Of a stretch of 64,000 nucleotides of DNA, positions 26,463-34,151 are shown in pieces. The notes under the pieces were generated by a model. It ran no database searches, had not been told where the DNA came from, and saw only the letters and a program-made list of their open reading frames with translations. Made by a program: the position numbers and the translations under genes. Position 1 is the first letter of the stretch; every line of letters starts with the position of its first letter. The DNA is from Actinophytocola gossypii (GTDB taxonomy: Bacteria; Actinomycetota; Actinomycetes; Mycobacteriales; Pseudonocardiaceae), in the NCBI RefSeq assembly GCF_025165815.1, contig NZ_JAFFZE010000014.1:124001-188000 (forward strand), read 5' to 3'.

Positions 26463-27722
26463 ATGGCTGGCGTCGAGCGGATCGACGGCGGTCCTCGGTC
26501 GGTCGTCGTGGTCGGCGCGGGCATCGTCGGCCTGTCGACCGCCTGGTTCCTACAGGAACGCGGCGTCGAGGTCACGGTCGTCGACCGGACGGGAGTGGCG
26601 GCCGGCGCCTCGTGGGGCAACGCCGGCTGGATCGCGCCCGGACTGGCGATCCCGCTCAACGAGCCGTCCGTGCTGCGCTACGGCCTGCGGTCGCTGCTGA
26701 ACCCGACCGCACCGCTGCACGTCCCCATGTCCCCCGACCCCCGGCTGTGGGCGTTCCTGGCCCGGTTCGCCGCGAACTGCCGGTGGCCGTCGTGGAACCG
26801 CGCCGTGCGGTCCAACCTGCCGCTCAACGACGAGTGCCTGGAAGCCTTCGACGTGCTCACCGAGAACGGCGTCCAAGCCCCCACGATCGACTCGCCGATC
26901 ACCGCCGCGTTCCAGAGCCAGAAGCAGGCACAGGGGCTGCTGCGCGAGCTGGAGCGGATGGCCGAGGCGGGCCAGGCGGTCCGGCACGTCGCCCTCGACA
27001 CCGACCAGGTGCGCGCCGAGGTTCCGCTGGTGTCCCCCGCCATCACCTCGGGTGTGCGCATCGAGGGGCAGCGCTACCTCGACCCGGGGCGCTTCGTGCG
27101 CGCGCTGGCCGACGCCGTGGCCGCCCGCGGCGCGACGTTCCACACGACCGAGGTCGTCGACGTGCGCACGCACGGAACCGGCGTCACCGTCCTGGCCGCC
27201 TCCGGCGACGACGTGTCCGCCGACGCGGTCGTGGTGGCGACCGGCGCGTGGCTGTCCCGGCTGGCCCGCCGGTGGGGAGTCCGCGTGCCGGTGCGCGCCG
27301 GCCGCGGCTACTCGTTCACCGTGCCGACCGACCAGCCGGTCACCGGCCCGGTCTACCTGCCGGAGGCGCGGGTCGCGTGCACGCCCTACCAGGGCGCACT
27401 GCGCGTGGCCGGCACGATGGAGTTCCGCGATCCCGACGCCCAGGGCGTGCCGGCCAGGCTGGCGGGGCTGATCGCCTCGGCCGAGCCGCTGCTGGACGGC
27501 GTCCGCTGGCGGGATCGCACCGACGTCTGGGTCGGCCCCCGTCCCGTGACCCCGGACGGACGACCGGTGGTCGGCGAGGTCCGGCCGCCGAACGTGTACG
27601 TCGCGGGCGGCCACGGCATGTGGGGGATGGTGCACGGCCCGGTCACCGGCCGACTGCTGGCCGAGCAGGTCACCACCGGCAAGCAGCCCGCCGCCCTGCG
27701 CGACTTCGACCCGCTCCGGTGA
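26463..27722 (+). CDS. FAD-dependent D-amino-acid dehydrogenase-like oxidoreductase
   Basis: 419-residue DAO-fold protein. The dinucleotide-binding motif VVVVGAGIVGLSTAW is at about 14-28. VDRTGVAAGASWGNAGWIAP matches DadA-type enzymes, whose substrate D-amino acid is oxidised to a 2-oxoacid and ammonia. The C-terminal FAD motif reads VYVAGGHGMWGMVHGPVTG. GGAGG ends 5 nt before ATG 26463. Regulation by the adjacent PucR gene is likely. Exact substrate (D-Ala, D-Pro or hydroxyproline isomer) is not determinable. Confidence 0.88.
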   Translation: MAGVERIDGGPRSVVVVGAGIVGLSTAWFLQERGVEVTVVDRTGVAAGASWGNAGWIAPGLAIPLNEPSVLRYGLRSLLNPTAPLHVPMSPDPRLWAFLARFAANCRWPSWNRAVRSNLPLNDECLEAFDVLTENGVQAPTIDSPITAAFQSQKQAQGLLRELERMAEAGQAVRHVALDTDQVRAEVPLVSPAITSGVRIEGQRYLDPGRFVRALADAVAARGATFHTTEVVDVRTHGTGVTVLAASGDDVSADAVVVATGAWLSRLARRWGVRVPVRAGRGYSFTVPTDQPVTGPVYLPEARVACTPYQGALRVAGTMEFRDPDAQGVPARLAGLIASAEPLLDGVRWRDRTDVWVGPRPVTPDGRPVVGEVRPPNVYVAGGHGMWGMVHGPVTGRLLAEQVTTGKQPAALRDFDPLR

Positions 27723-27889
27723 CCACGCCCGCCGACACCCCGCTCGACGACGACGAACGCGCCGAACTGAACTGGCTCCGGTCGGAGAACCGGTTGCTGC
27801 GCGTGGAGCGGGACATCCTGCTGCGCGTCGCGAGCGACTACGCCCACGACGCCATGACTCCCCACCCGAACGAACGGACCATCCGATGA
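27719..27889 (+). CDS. Coiled-coil microprotein resembling an IS3 OrfA zipper
   Basis: 56 residues. The central LDDDERAELNWLRSENRLLR-VERDILLRVASDYAHDA heptad pattern resembles the leucine-zipper end of IS3-family OrfA, but there is no helix-turn-helix and no OrfB or inverted repeats nearby. GTG overlaps the oxidase stop (GTGA), and its own stop overlaps the GreA-like start (ATGA). Such tight coupling suggests a real gene, possibly domesticated from a transposase. Function unknown. Confidence 0.6.
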   Translation: MTTPADTPLDDDERAELNWLRSENRLLRVERDILLRVASDYAHDAMTPHPNERTIR

Positions 27890-28302
27890 CCACCGTCTGG
27901 CTGACCCCGCAGGCACACAGCCGCCTCCGGGCCGAACTCGACGCGCTGCTCGCCTCCGGCGCGGACGACGTCTCCTCCCGACAGGCCCGCATCCGGCAGC
28001 TCCAGGACCTGCTGCACAACGCGGTCGTCGGCGAGGACCCGCCCGACGACGGCATCGCCGAGCCCGGCATGGTGCTCACCGTCCGCTACGACGACACCGA
28101 CGAGACCGAGACCTTCCTGCTCGGCACCCGCACCGCCGAGCACGGCGACCTCGAGGTCTACTCCCCGGAGTCCCCCCTCGGCGCCGCCCTCACCGGTGCC
28201 CACCAGGGCGACCACCGCACCTACCAGACCCCGACCGGTGCCACCGTGCGCGTCACCCTGCTCAAGGCCGTCCCCTACGGCCACACCGCACCGCGCCCCT
28301 GA
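27886..28302 (+). CDS. GreA/GreB-like C-terminal-domain protein
   Basis: 138 residues. The N-terminal 50 residues form a shortened helical part (LTPQAHSRLRAELDALLASG). About 60-133 is the FKBP-like Gre C-terminal domain (GMVLTVRYDDTDETETFLLG, then YSPESPLGAALTGAHQGD). The acidic tip of the Gre coiled coil that stimulates RNA cleavage is not evident. It is therefore more like Rnk or Gfh-type polymerase-binding proteins than true GreA. Translationally coupled to the preceding microprotein; both may act together at RNA polymerase. Confidence 0.8.
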   Translation: MTTVWLTPQAHSRLRAELDALLASGADDVSSRQARIRQLQDLLHNAVVGEDPPDDGIAEPGMVLTVRYDDTDETETFLLGTRTAEHGDLEVYSPESPLGAALTGAHQGDHRTYQTPTGATVRVTLLKAVPYGHTAPRP

Positions 28303-28354
28303 GGCGGACATTCGTCCAATACCGAGGACGGTCGCCCCGGTTAGCGTCCCGGCC

Positions 28355-29167
28355 ATGAACCAGTACGACGTCGACCGCCCGCACGTGATCCAGGACGGTC
28401 GCCGGGACGCGCCGCCGCTGGTACTCGTGCACGGCACGGGGGCCTCGAGCGCGACCTGGGAACCGGTGGCCGACCGGCTCGCCGCCCACCACCACGTCGT
28501 CCGGGTCGACCTTCCCGGGTGCGGCCAGTCCCCGCCCGCGCGGTCGTACGACGTGCCGGCGCAGGCGGCCCGGCTGGCCGCGCTGCTCGACGACCTCGGG
28601 CTCCGGCAGGTCACCGTCGCCGGCCACTCCAGCGGCGGCTACGTCGGGACCTCGCTCGCCGAACAGCGGCCCGACCTCGTCGGTTCGCTCGCGCTGGTCA
28701 GCAGCGGCCCCAGCCTCGACGCCCTGCTCCCGGTGCCGTTGATCCTCCGCTTCCTGCTCGGCCCGCCCTTCGGTCCGATCGTCTGGTCACGACGCTCGGA
28801 CGCGATGATCCGCAAGGGCATCGAGGCGACGACCGCCCACCCGGTGGACGTCCCGGACGACGTGATCGCCGACCTCCGAGGCCTCTCGTACCGCGCGTTC
28901 CGGACGATGTCGCGCCGGAACACCGAGTACCTCGCCGAGCGGAGCGTGCCGGAGCGGCTCGCCGTCCTCGACGTCCCGGTGCTGGTGGTCTTCGGCGCCG
29001 CCGACCCCCGCTGGGAACCGACGTCGGCCCGCCGGTACGAGGCCGTACCCACCGCGCGGGTGGAGATGCTGCCCGGCGTCGGCCACCTCCCCATGCTCGA
29101 AGCAACCGGACGGACCGCCGACCTGCTCCTCGACTTCACCGCGAGAACCCGTGATCGTCGGGCCTAG
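28355..29167 (+). CDS. Alpha/beta hydrolase
   Basis: 270 residues. Oxyanion motif HGTGASSATWEP near residue 26, nucleophile elbow AGHSSGGY near 90, and the catalytic Asp and His expected in VFGAADPRW and GVGHLPMLE. The cytosolic alpha/beta hydrolase fold could act as an esterase, lactonase or haloperoxidase-like enzyme; the substrate is not readable. It is followed 9 nt later by an AraC-family gene, its likely regulator. Confidence 0.9.
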   Translation: MNQYDVDRPHVIQDGRRDAPPLVLVHGTGASSATWEPVADRLAAHHHVVRVDLPGCGQSPPARSYDVPAQAARLAALLDDLGLRQVTVAGHSSGGYVGTSLAEQRPDLVGSLALVSSGPSLDALLPVPLILRFLLGPPFGPIVWSRRSDAMIRKGIEATTAHPVDVPDDVIADLRGLSYRAFRTMSRRNTEYLAERSVPERLAVLDVPVLVVFGAADPRWEPTSARRYEAVPTARVEMLPGVGHLPMLEATGRTADLLLDFTARTRDRRA

Positions 29168-29176
29168 TCTGTCCAC

Positions 29177-30013
29177 ATGAGGACGCCGCCGCACCCGATG
29201 TGGTCGGACGTGGACGTCGCCGTCCCGGGCCCGTCGGCCCGGCTGCCGGGCGTCAGCATGGCCGGTTTCCGGCAACGGGTGTCCACCCCGGTCGAGATCA
29301 CCATGATCCCGCACCCGTCGGTCACCATCATCGTCGACGTGAGCGAGACGGGAGACATCGTCCACGACACCGACGGCCGCCGACGGCGCGGCAGCTTCGC
29401 CGCTGGCCTGCTCCCCGGGCGCCTGGACACCGGCGGCTCGAGCGGCGAATGCCTCCAGCTCCGGTTGTCCCCCGTCGTCGCGGCCACGGTGCTCGACTCG
29501 TCGCCCGACCTCACCGGGACGGTGGCCCCGTTGCGGGACGTCTGGGGCCCCGACACCGAACAGCTGGAGGAGCGCCTCCGCGCCGCCACGTCCTGGAACG
29601 ACCGGTTCGCGATCGCGGCCGACCTCCTCCGCCACCGGCTCGACACCCGCCCACCGGTCGACCCGGAAGTCGCCCACATCTGGCGGCGAACGGTCACCAG
29701 CCGGGGACGGCTGCGCGTCGACCGCATGGCGGCCGAGGTCGGCTGGAGCCGCAAACGACTGTGGTCCCGCTCCCGCTCGCAACTCGGCATCACCCCCAAA
29801 CGCGCCGCACAACTGGCACGCTTCGACCACGCCGCCCACCTACTCGCCGCCGGCCACTCCCCCGCCACCGTCGCCGCGCGCAGCGGATACGTCGACCAGC
29901 CACACCTCCACCGCGAGGTGAAGGCCGTCACCGGCAGCACCCCCACCGCCGTCTCCAGCGCCCCCTGGCTGGCCATCGACGACGTGGCGTGGCCGACGTA
30001 CCCGCGAACCTGA
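29177..30013 (+). CDS. AraC-family transcriptional regulator
   Basis: 278 residues. A C-terminal double helix-turn-helix is at about 185-265 (RMAAEVGWSRKRLWSRSRSQ, then TVAARSGYVDQPHLHREVKA). The N-terminal 160 residues form a cupin-like sensing region (VEITMIPHPSVTIIVDVSE). It starts 9 nt after the hydrolase and probably regulates it. Convergent with the chitinase gene, with only 11 nt between stops. Confidence 0.88.
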   Translation: MRTPPHPMWSDVDVAVPGPSARLPGVSMAGFRQRVSTPVEITMIPHPSVTIIVDVSETGDIVHDTDGRRRRGSFAAGLLPGRLDTGGSSGECLQLRLSPVVAATVLDSSPDLTGTVAPLRDVWGPDTEQLEERLRAATSWNDRFAIAADLLRHRLDTRPPVDPEVAHIWRRTVTSRGRLRVDRMAAEVGWSRKRLWSRSRSQLGITPKRAAQLARFDHAAHLLAAGHSPATVAARSGYVDQPHLHREVKAVTGSTPTAVSSAPWLAIDDVAWPTYPRT

Positions 30014-30024
30014 CGCCAACCGGT

Positions 30025-30936
30025 TCAGCAGTAGAGGTTGCCCCCGGTGGGAACACCCAACATCTGCGCGAACTGCTGGTACTTGCTCACCCGACTCTGC
30101 ACCTGACCCGGATTGCCCCCGTCACACTCGATCGCACCGTTGATGCTCCGGATCGAGTGGCCGAACCCGTGTCCACCGACCATCGCCGTGTGACCGGACA
30201 TCGTGCCCGGCCCGCTCTGGGTCATCCAGTACCACAACGCCGTCTTCCACGACACCGCGGAGTCGTTCTGCACCAGCCACGGGTTCCCGAGCAGGTCGAG
30301 CCCCAACCGGTCCCCCGCCGCCTTGTAGTTGAAGTTCCAACTCAACTGGATCGGTCCACGCCCGTAGTACGCCGCCCGCCCCGCGGGACACCCGTAGGAC
30401 TGGCTGTCATCGCAGTAGTGCGGATAGTTCGCCTGGTTCTGCTCGACGATGTGCACCAACCCACCGGTCTCGTGCGAGACGTTGGCCAGGAACGCGGCCG
30501 CCTCCTGCCGCCGCACGGTGTCCGACCCGGTGTTGGCGAAAGCCGGGAACGCCCCCATGGCGTTGATCAGCCCGTTGTACGTGTAGAAGGAGTTCCGCCA
30601 CGGGAACATCTGGTTGAACTGCGCCTCACTGACCACGAATCCCGGTCCGGGACCGGGGTCGCCACCGCCACCGTCGCACTGGTACGGATCCCAGAACCAG
30701 TGACTGATCACCGGGTCGTACCCCGGATTGGCGTGCACGGCGATGTAGAGCCCACCGTCGGTGTACCGCACGATGTCGCCGGGAGAGTACGCGCGACCGG
30801 CCTGCCAGGCCGGATAATCACACGCCGCCGACGGCGCCACCGGCGCCCCGACCGCGGACGCCGACGGAACAACCGCCGACAGCCCCAGCATGACCACGAA
30901 AACGACCAACGATCCCAAGATACGTCTCAGCACCAT
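30025..30936 (-). CDS. Secreted GH19 chitinase with CBM5/12 module
   Basis: 303 residues. The Sec signal peptide ends near residue 28. A chitin-binding CBM5/12 module is at about 39-88 (YPAWQAGRAYSPGDIVRY, ending HWFWDPYQC). A Gly/Pro linker leads to the GH19 domain at about 100-303. The catalytic pair is visible as Glu156 (SHETGG) and Glu165 (VEQN). ATG 30936 has AAGGAG only 2 nt upstream; the next codon GTG 30933 would have better spacing. It hydrolyses extracellular chitin and may be antifungal, as in streptomycetes. Confidence 0.95.
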   Translation of the reverse strand: MVLRRILGSLVVFVVMLGLSAVVPSASAVGAPVAPSAACDYPAWQAGRAYSPGDIVRYTDGGLYIAVHANPGYDPVISHWFWDPYQCDGGGGDPGPGPGFVVSEAQFNQMFPWRNSFYTYNGLINAMGAFPAFANTGSDTVRRQEAAAFLANVSHETGGLVHIVEQNQANYPHYCDDSQSYGCPAGRAAYYGRGPIQLSWNFNYKAAGDRLGLDLLGNPWLVQNDSAVSWKTALWYWMTQSGPGTMSGHTAMVGGHGFGHSIRSINGAIECDGGNPGQVQSRVSKYQQFAQMLGVPTGGNLYC

Positions 30937-31011
30937 GACTCCTTCGCGCAGGGAACGACCGGAGACGTCACGACGTGACCCACTCAGCAAAGCAGTATTG
31001 GTCTAAACCAG

Positions 31012-32382
31012 TCAATACCCGGCTCGCCCCAGGCGCGCACTGGTCCTGCGGTGCAGCGGGGACGTGACGGCGCCGTCCAGGAGCGGGTCGCCGGTTTCGG
31101 CCATCCAGGTGCGCAGCCGGGCCGACAGGTCCTCGACCGTCGCCGCGTGTGCCGGCTCGGTCGCCAGGTCGGTCAGCTCGTGCGGGTCCTCGACGAGGTC
31201 GTACAGCTCGACCGGCGGGTGGTAGGCCATCGGCTCGACCCGAGGCGTGCAGCGCCGGTTCCACGACTGGCTGGGGTCCATGAACGCGTACGCGTTGCTG
31301 AAGTTGGCGATCAGCTTGTGGCGGTCGGTGCGGACGCAGCGGCGGGGGTCGTAGTAGTCGTGGTAGGTCAGCTCGCCGAAGACCTCCTCGCGGGGCCGGT
31401 GATCTCCGCCGTCCAGCAGGCCGAGGAAACTCCAGCCGTGCGGCTCACGCTCGGGTTCGATGCCGAGCAGCTCCAGCAGGGTCGGCACGACGTCCACGTT
31501 GGACAACAGGTCGGCGTGTGCCCGGCCGCCCAGCCAGCCCCGCGCCGGGTACCGGGCGATCATCGCGACCTCGAGGCCGGGGTCGTAGAGGGAGCACTTG
31601 GCCCGGGGCAGGGCCAGGCCGTGGTCGGTGGTGAACAGGACGAGCGTGTCGTCGGCCATCCCCAGCCGGTCGAGCTGGTCGAGGATCCGGCCCGCGGCCT
31701 GGTCCATGTGGGCGACCGCGCCCTGCAACTCGGCGAGCTCCGCGCGGGCGGACTCGGAGTCGGCGAGGTAGGGCGGGATCTCGATGCCCAGCTCGTCGTC
31801 CGGCTCGACGTGGTCGCCGAGGAAGCCCTTGGTGCCCTCCGGGTCGCGGGCGCCGCCCATCCGGTGCGGTTCGAAGAAGCCCACCTGGAGGTAGAAGGGT
31901 CGCGCGCCCGCCAGCTCCGACAGGTGCGCGCAGGCGAGGTCGGCCACCGGCGTGGCCATGATCCGCGAGGTGTCGACGTGGTCGAACCCGAGCCGGGCGG
32001 CGAGTTCGGTGTCCGGCCGGGCACGGGACTCGTGGTGCACGCCGAGGAGCACACTGCGATAGCCGGCGTCGCGCAGCAGGCCGCCGAGGTGGCGCTCGCC
32101 GGGGTGGAGATCCCAGGCGAAGTCGCCGTGGGTCAGGCCCATGACGCCGTTCGCGTGCGGCCACCTCCCGGTGAACAGCGACGCCCGCGACGGGCTGCAC
32201 TGCGGCGCGGTGGCGAACGCGCGGTCGAAGCGGACACCGTCCGAGGCGAACGAGTCCAGGTTCGGCGTACGCACGGTCGGGTGGCCGTAGCAGCCGAGGA
32301 AACGTCCGAGATCGTGACAGTGCAGGACGATGATGTTGGGACGCACGGATGCCATCGGTCTCCTTGGTTCGCGGGCCGTCAC
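31012..32382 (-). CDS. Type I sulfatase, Cys type (N-sulfoglucosamine sulfohydrolase-like)
   Basis: 456 residues. Hydrolyses sulfate esters or sulfamates using a formylglycine made from Cys62 in the signature CSPSRASLFTG. Metal-binding residues are in LHCHDLG (Asp24) and TTDHG. The region around the signature and ANGVMGLTHGDF resembles heparan N-sulfatase (S1_8) enzymes; this is inference. No signal peptide is seen, so it is probably cytosolic. GTG 32382 overlaps the upstream stop (GTGA) with AGGAGG ahead; ATG 32355 with AAGGAG is an equally good alternative. Last gene of the GH92 operon. Confidence 0.9.
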   Translation of the reverse strand: MTAREPRRPMASVRPNIIVLHCHDLGRFLGCYGHPTVRTPNLDSFASDGVRFDRAFATAPQCSPSRASLFTGRWPHANGVMGLTHGDFAWDLHPGERHLGGLLRDAGYRSVLLGVHHESRARPDTELAARLGFDHVDTSRIMATPVADLACAHLSELAGARPFYLQVGFFEPHRMGGARDPEGTKGFLGDHVEPDDELGIEIPPYLADSESARAELAELQGAVAHMDQAAGRILDQLDRLGMADDTLVLFTTDHGLALPRAKCSLYDPGLEVAMIARYPARGWLGGRAHADLLSNVDVVPTLLELLGIEPEREPHGWSFLGLLDGGDHRPREEVFGELTYHDYYDPRRCVRTDRHKLIANFSNAYAFMDPSQSWNRRCTPRVEPMAYHPPVELYDLVEDPHELTDLATEPAHAATVEDLSARLRTWMAETGDPLLDGAVTSPLHRRTSARLGRAGY

Positions 32383-33143
32383 GAGCCCTCCTGGCGGGTC
32401 ACCGCACGGACGAACCGGATCATTTCCCGTGTCGTCCGGTCGAAGTACGAACCGTCCCCGTCGCGGGAAGCCGGGTCGCGCGGATTGAAGAACCCGTGCC
32501 GCTGGCCGGGGTACAGCACGATCTCCGCGTGCCCGCCGAGTAGCTTCACCTTCTCGACGAACTCCACCGAGTTCTCGTGGTGGACCGCGGTGTCCGCCGT
32601 GCCGTGCATGACCAGCACCGGCGGCATTCCCGCACCGACGTGCCGCAGCGGCGAATAACGCAGTGCCTGGTCGTCGTCGGCGAAGTGCCGCCTGCCGAAC
32701 CCGTCCGGGAACTCACCGGTCGTCTTCGTCACCGGGTTCAACAGCACGAGCGCCGAGGGCCGGTGCTCGGGGTTCGTGTTCGGCAGGTCGAGCACGGTCG
32801 TCGCCAGCGCCAGGTGTCCCCCGGCCGACCCCCCGATCGCGACGACGCGACCGGGGTCGCCCCCAAGACCCGGAGCCTTCTCGAACACCGCGTTCATCGC
32901 GGCCACCGCGTCCTCGGTCGCCGCAACCGGGCCCTCCGTCCGATACTCGACCAGGACGGCGAGCATCCCCAGCGCGGTCAGCCGCGCGGCCTGTGGCCGA
33001 AACTGCCGCCAACTCCCCTTCACCCACCCACCACCGTGGAAGAACACGCCCACCGGCGCCGCCCGCGCGTCCACCACGGGCGGCGCCGACACATGGAGGA
33101 ACAGCGTCCTGCCACCAGCGGACGGATAGGGAATCTGCCGCAC
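32379..33143 (-). CDS. Alpha/beta hydrolase (BD-FAE/HSL-like esterase)
   Basis: 254 residues. Oxyanion motif FFHGGGW, nucleophile elbow IGGSAGGHL, Asp in VMHGTADTAVHHEN, and His in PGQRHGF: the complete triad of hormone-sensitive-lipase-like esterases. GTG 33143 is the first plausible start after the upstream stop (19 nt gap) with GAGG 9 nt ahead. No signal peptide. In this operon it probably removes acyl groups from sugars or glycan fragments. Confidence 0.87.
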   Translation of the reverse strand: MRQIPYPSAGGRTLFLHVSAPPVVDARAAPVGVFFHGGGWVKGSWRQFRPQAARLTALGMLAVLVEYRTEGPVAATEDAVAAMNAVFEKAPGLGGDPGRVVAIGGSAGGHLALATTVLDLPNTNPEHRPSALVLLNPVTKTTGEFPDGFGRRHFADDDQALRYSPLRHVGAGMPPVLVMHGTADTAVHHENSVEFVEKVKLLGGHAEIVLYPGQRHGFFNPRDPASRDGDGSYFDRTTREMIRFVRAVTRQEGS

Positions 33144-33162
33144 GACAAGCAACCTCGCGGAC

Positions 33163-34113
33163 TCAGTAGGTGACGCGGTCCAGGTACCGGAACGAGGTAC
33201 GCGCCTCGTCGAGCATGGTGTCGACCTCGCCGAAGAAGATCGGGTCCTGTTCAAACACGTAGTAGCGGACCTTGCCCTTGGCGGCGGCGAGGATCGGGCG
33301 CAGGTCCACCTCGCCCGCACCCAGTGGCGCCTGCACGAACTCGCCGTCCACCTCGGTGCCGTCCTTGACGTGCAGCAGGTCGATGCGGTCGCCGTACTTC
33401 TCGAGGAGTCGCGGCACGTCCACTCCCGCGGCCACCGCCCAGCCCACGTCGAGCTGGAAGGTCACGTAGCGGTGGTCGGTGTTGAGCAGCAGGAGTTCCC
33501 ACGCCGAGATCGCGCGTCCCGTCGTCGGGTCGGTGAAGGTCGTCGTGAACTCGTTCTGGTGGTTGTGCACGAAGATCTTGCCGGTGCCGTTGCGCACGGA
33601 ACGGCTGCCCAGCCGGTCCAGTGTCGCCGCCGTCGCGAGCGTGTCCTCGTAGGACCACAGTCCCGGTGCGGCGGACCCGCCCGACCCGACGAACTTCTGC
33701 CCGAGCGTCCTGGAGTTCGCGAGCTCGGCGTCCCAGGTCGCCTCGTTCGTGTCGCCGTGCCTGCTGGTGGCGCGCAGACCGTAACCGTCGAGCAGGGCGT
33801 CGAACCGCTCCGCCGTCAACCCGTTGAAGGTGAAGGGTTCGACGTTGCGGTAGCCGATCTCGGCGAGCTCGGACAACACGAACCTGAGGCGGTCCAGCGT
33901 CGCCTCGTCGCTGCCGAACCCGATGTACTCGGCGAAGGTGTAGAGCTGGATCGAGATCTGACTGTCCGGAACACCGCGACCGGCGCCGCGCTCCTCGACG
34001 CCGGGACCGTTCTCGGGCGGGGCCGCGCCCGAGACCGCGGTTCCGGTCAGGATCAGGCCGACGGACAGGGCGGCGGCGAGCGCGGCGCGCACGGTGGCGG
34101 GGATGGTCTTCAT
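33163..34113 (-). CDS. Secreted sugar phosphate isomerase/epimerase-like protein
   Basis: 316 residues with a signal peptide (about 1-30, ending SGAAP). The xylose-isomerase-like TIM barrel follows: ISIQLYTFAEYIGF, NVEPFTFNGLTAERFDALL, FVHNHQNEF and QLDVGWAVAAGVD. Metal ligands are expected at the Glu of NVEPF and at the His/Asp/Glu of NHQNEF, QLDVGW and FEQDP. ATG 34113 has AAAGGA 6 nt upstream. It lies 38 nt after the GH92 gene in the same operon. Secreted members of this family are common beside polysaccharide-degrading genes; the sugar is unknown. Confidence 0.87.
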   Translation of the reverse strand: MKTIPATVRAALAAALSVGLILTGTAVSGAAPPENGPGVEERGAGRGVPDSQISIQLYTFAEYIGFGSDEATLDRLRFVLSELAEIGYRNVEPFTFNGLTAERFDALLDGYGLRATSRHGDTNEATWDAELANSRTLGQKFVGSGGSAAPGLWSYEDTLATAATLDRLGSRSVRNGTGKIFVHNHQNEFTTTFTDPTTGRAISAWELLLLNTDHRYVTFQLDVGWAVAAGVDVPRLLEKYGDRIDLLHVKDGTEVDGEFVQAPLGAGEVDLRPILAAAKGKVRYYVFEQDPIFFGEVDTMLDEARTSFRYLDRVTY

Positions 34114-34151
34114 GGGGTTCCTTTCGCAGTCGGGTCCAGGTGGGACCACGG

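Noticed and set aside
27719-27889. IS3-family insertion sequence
   Set aside because: Only a zipper-like 56-residue protein is present; no helix-turn-helix, OrfB or terminal inverted repeats flank it.
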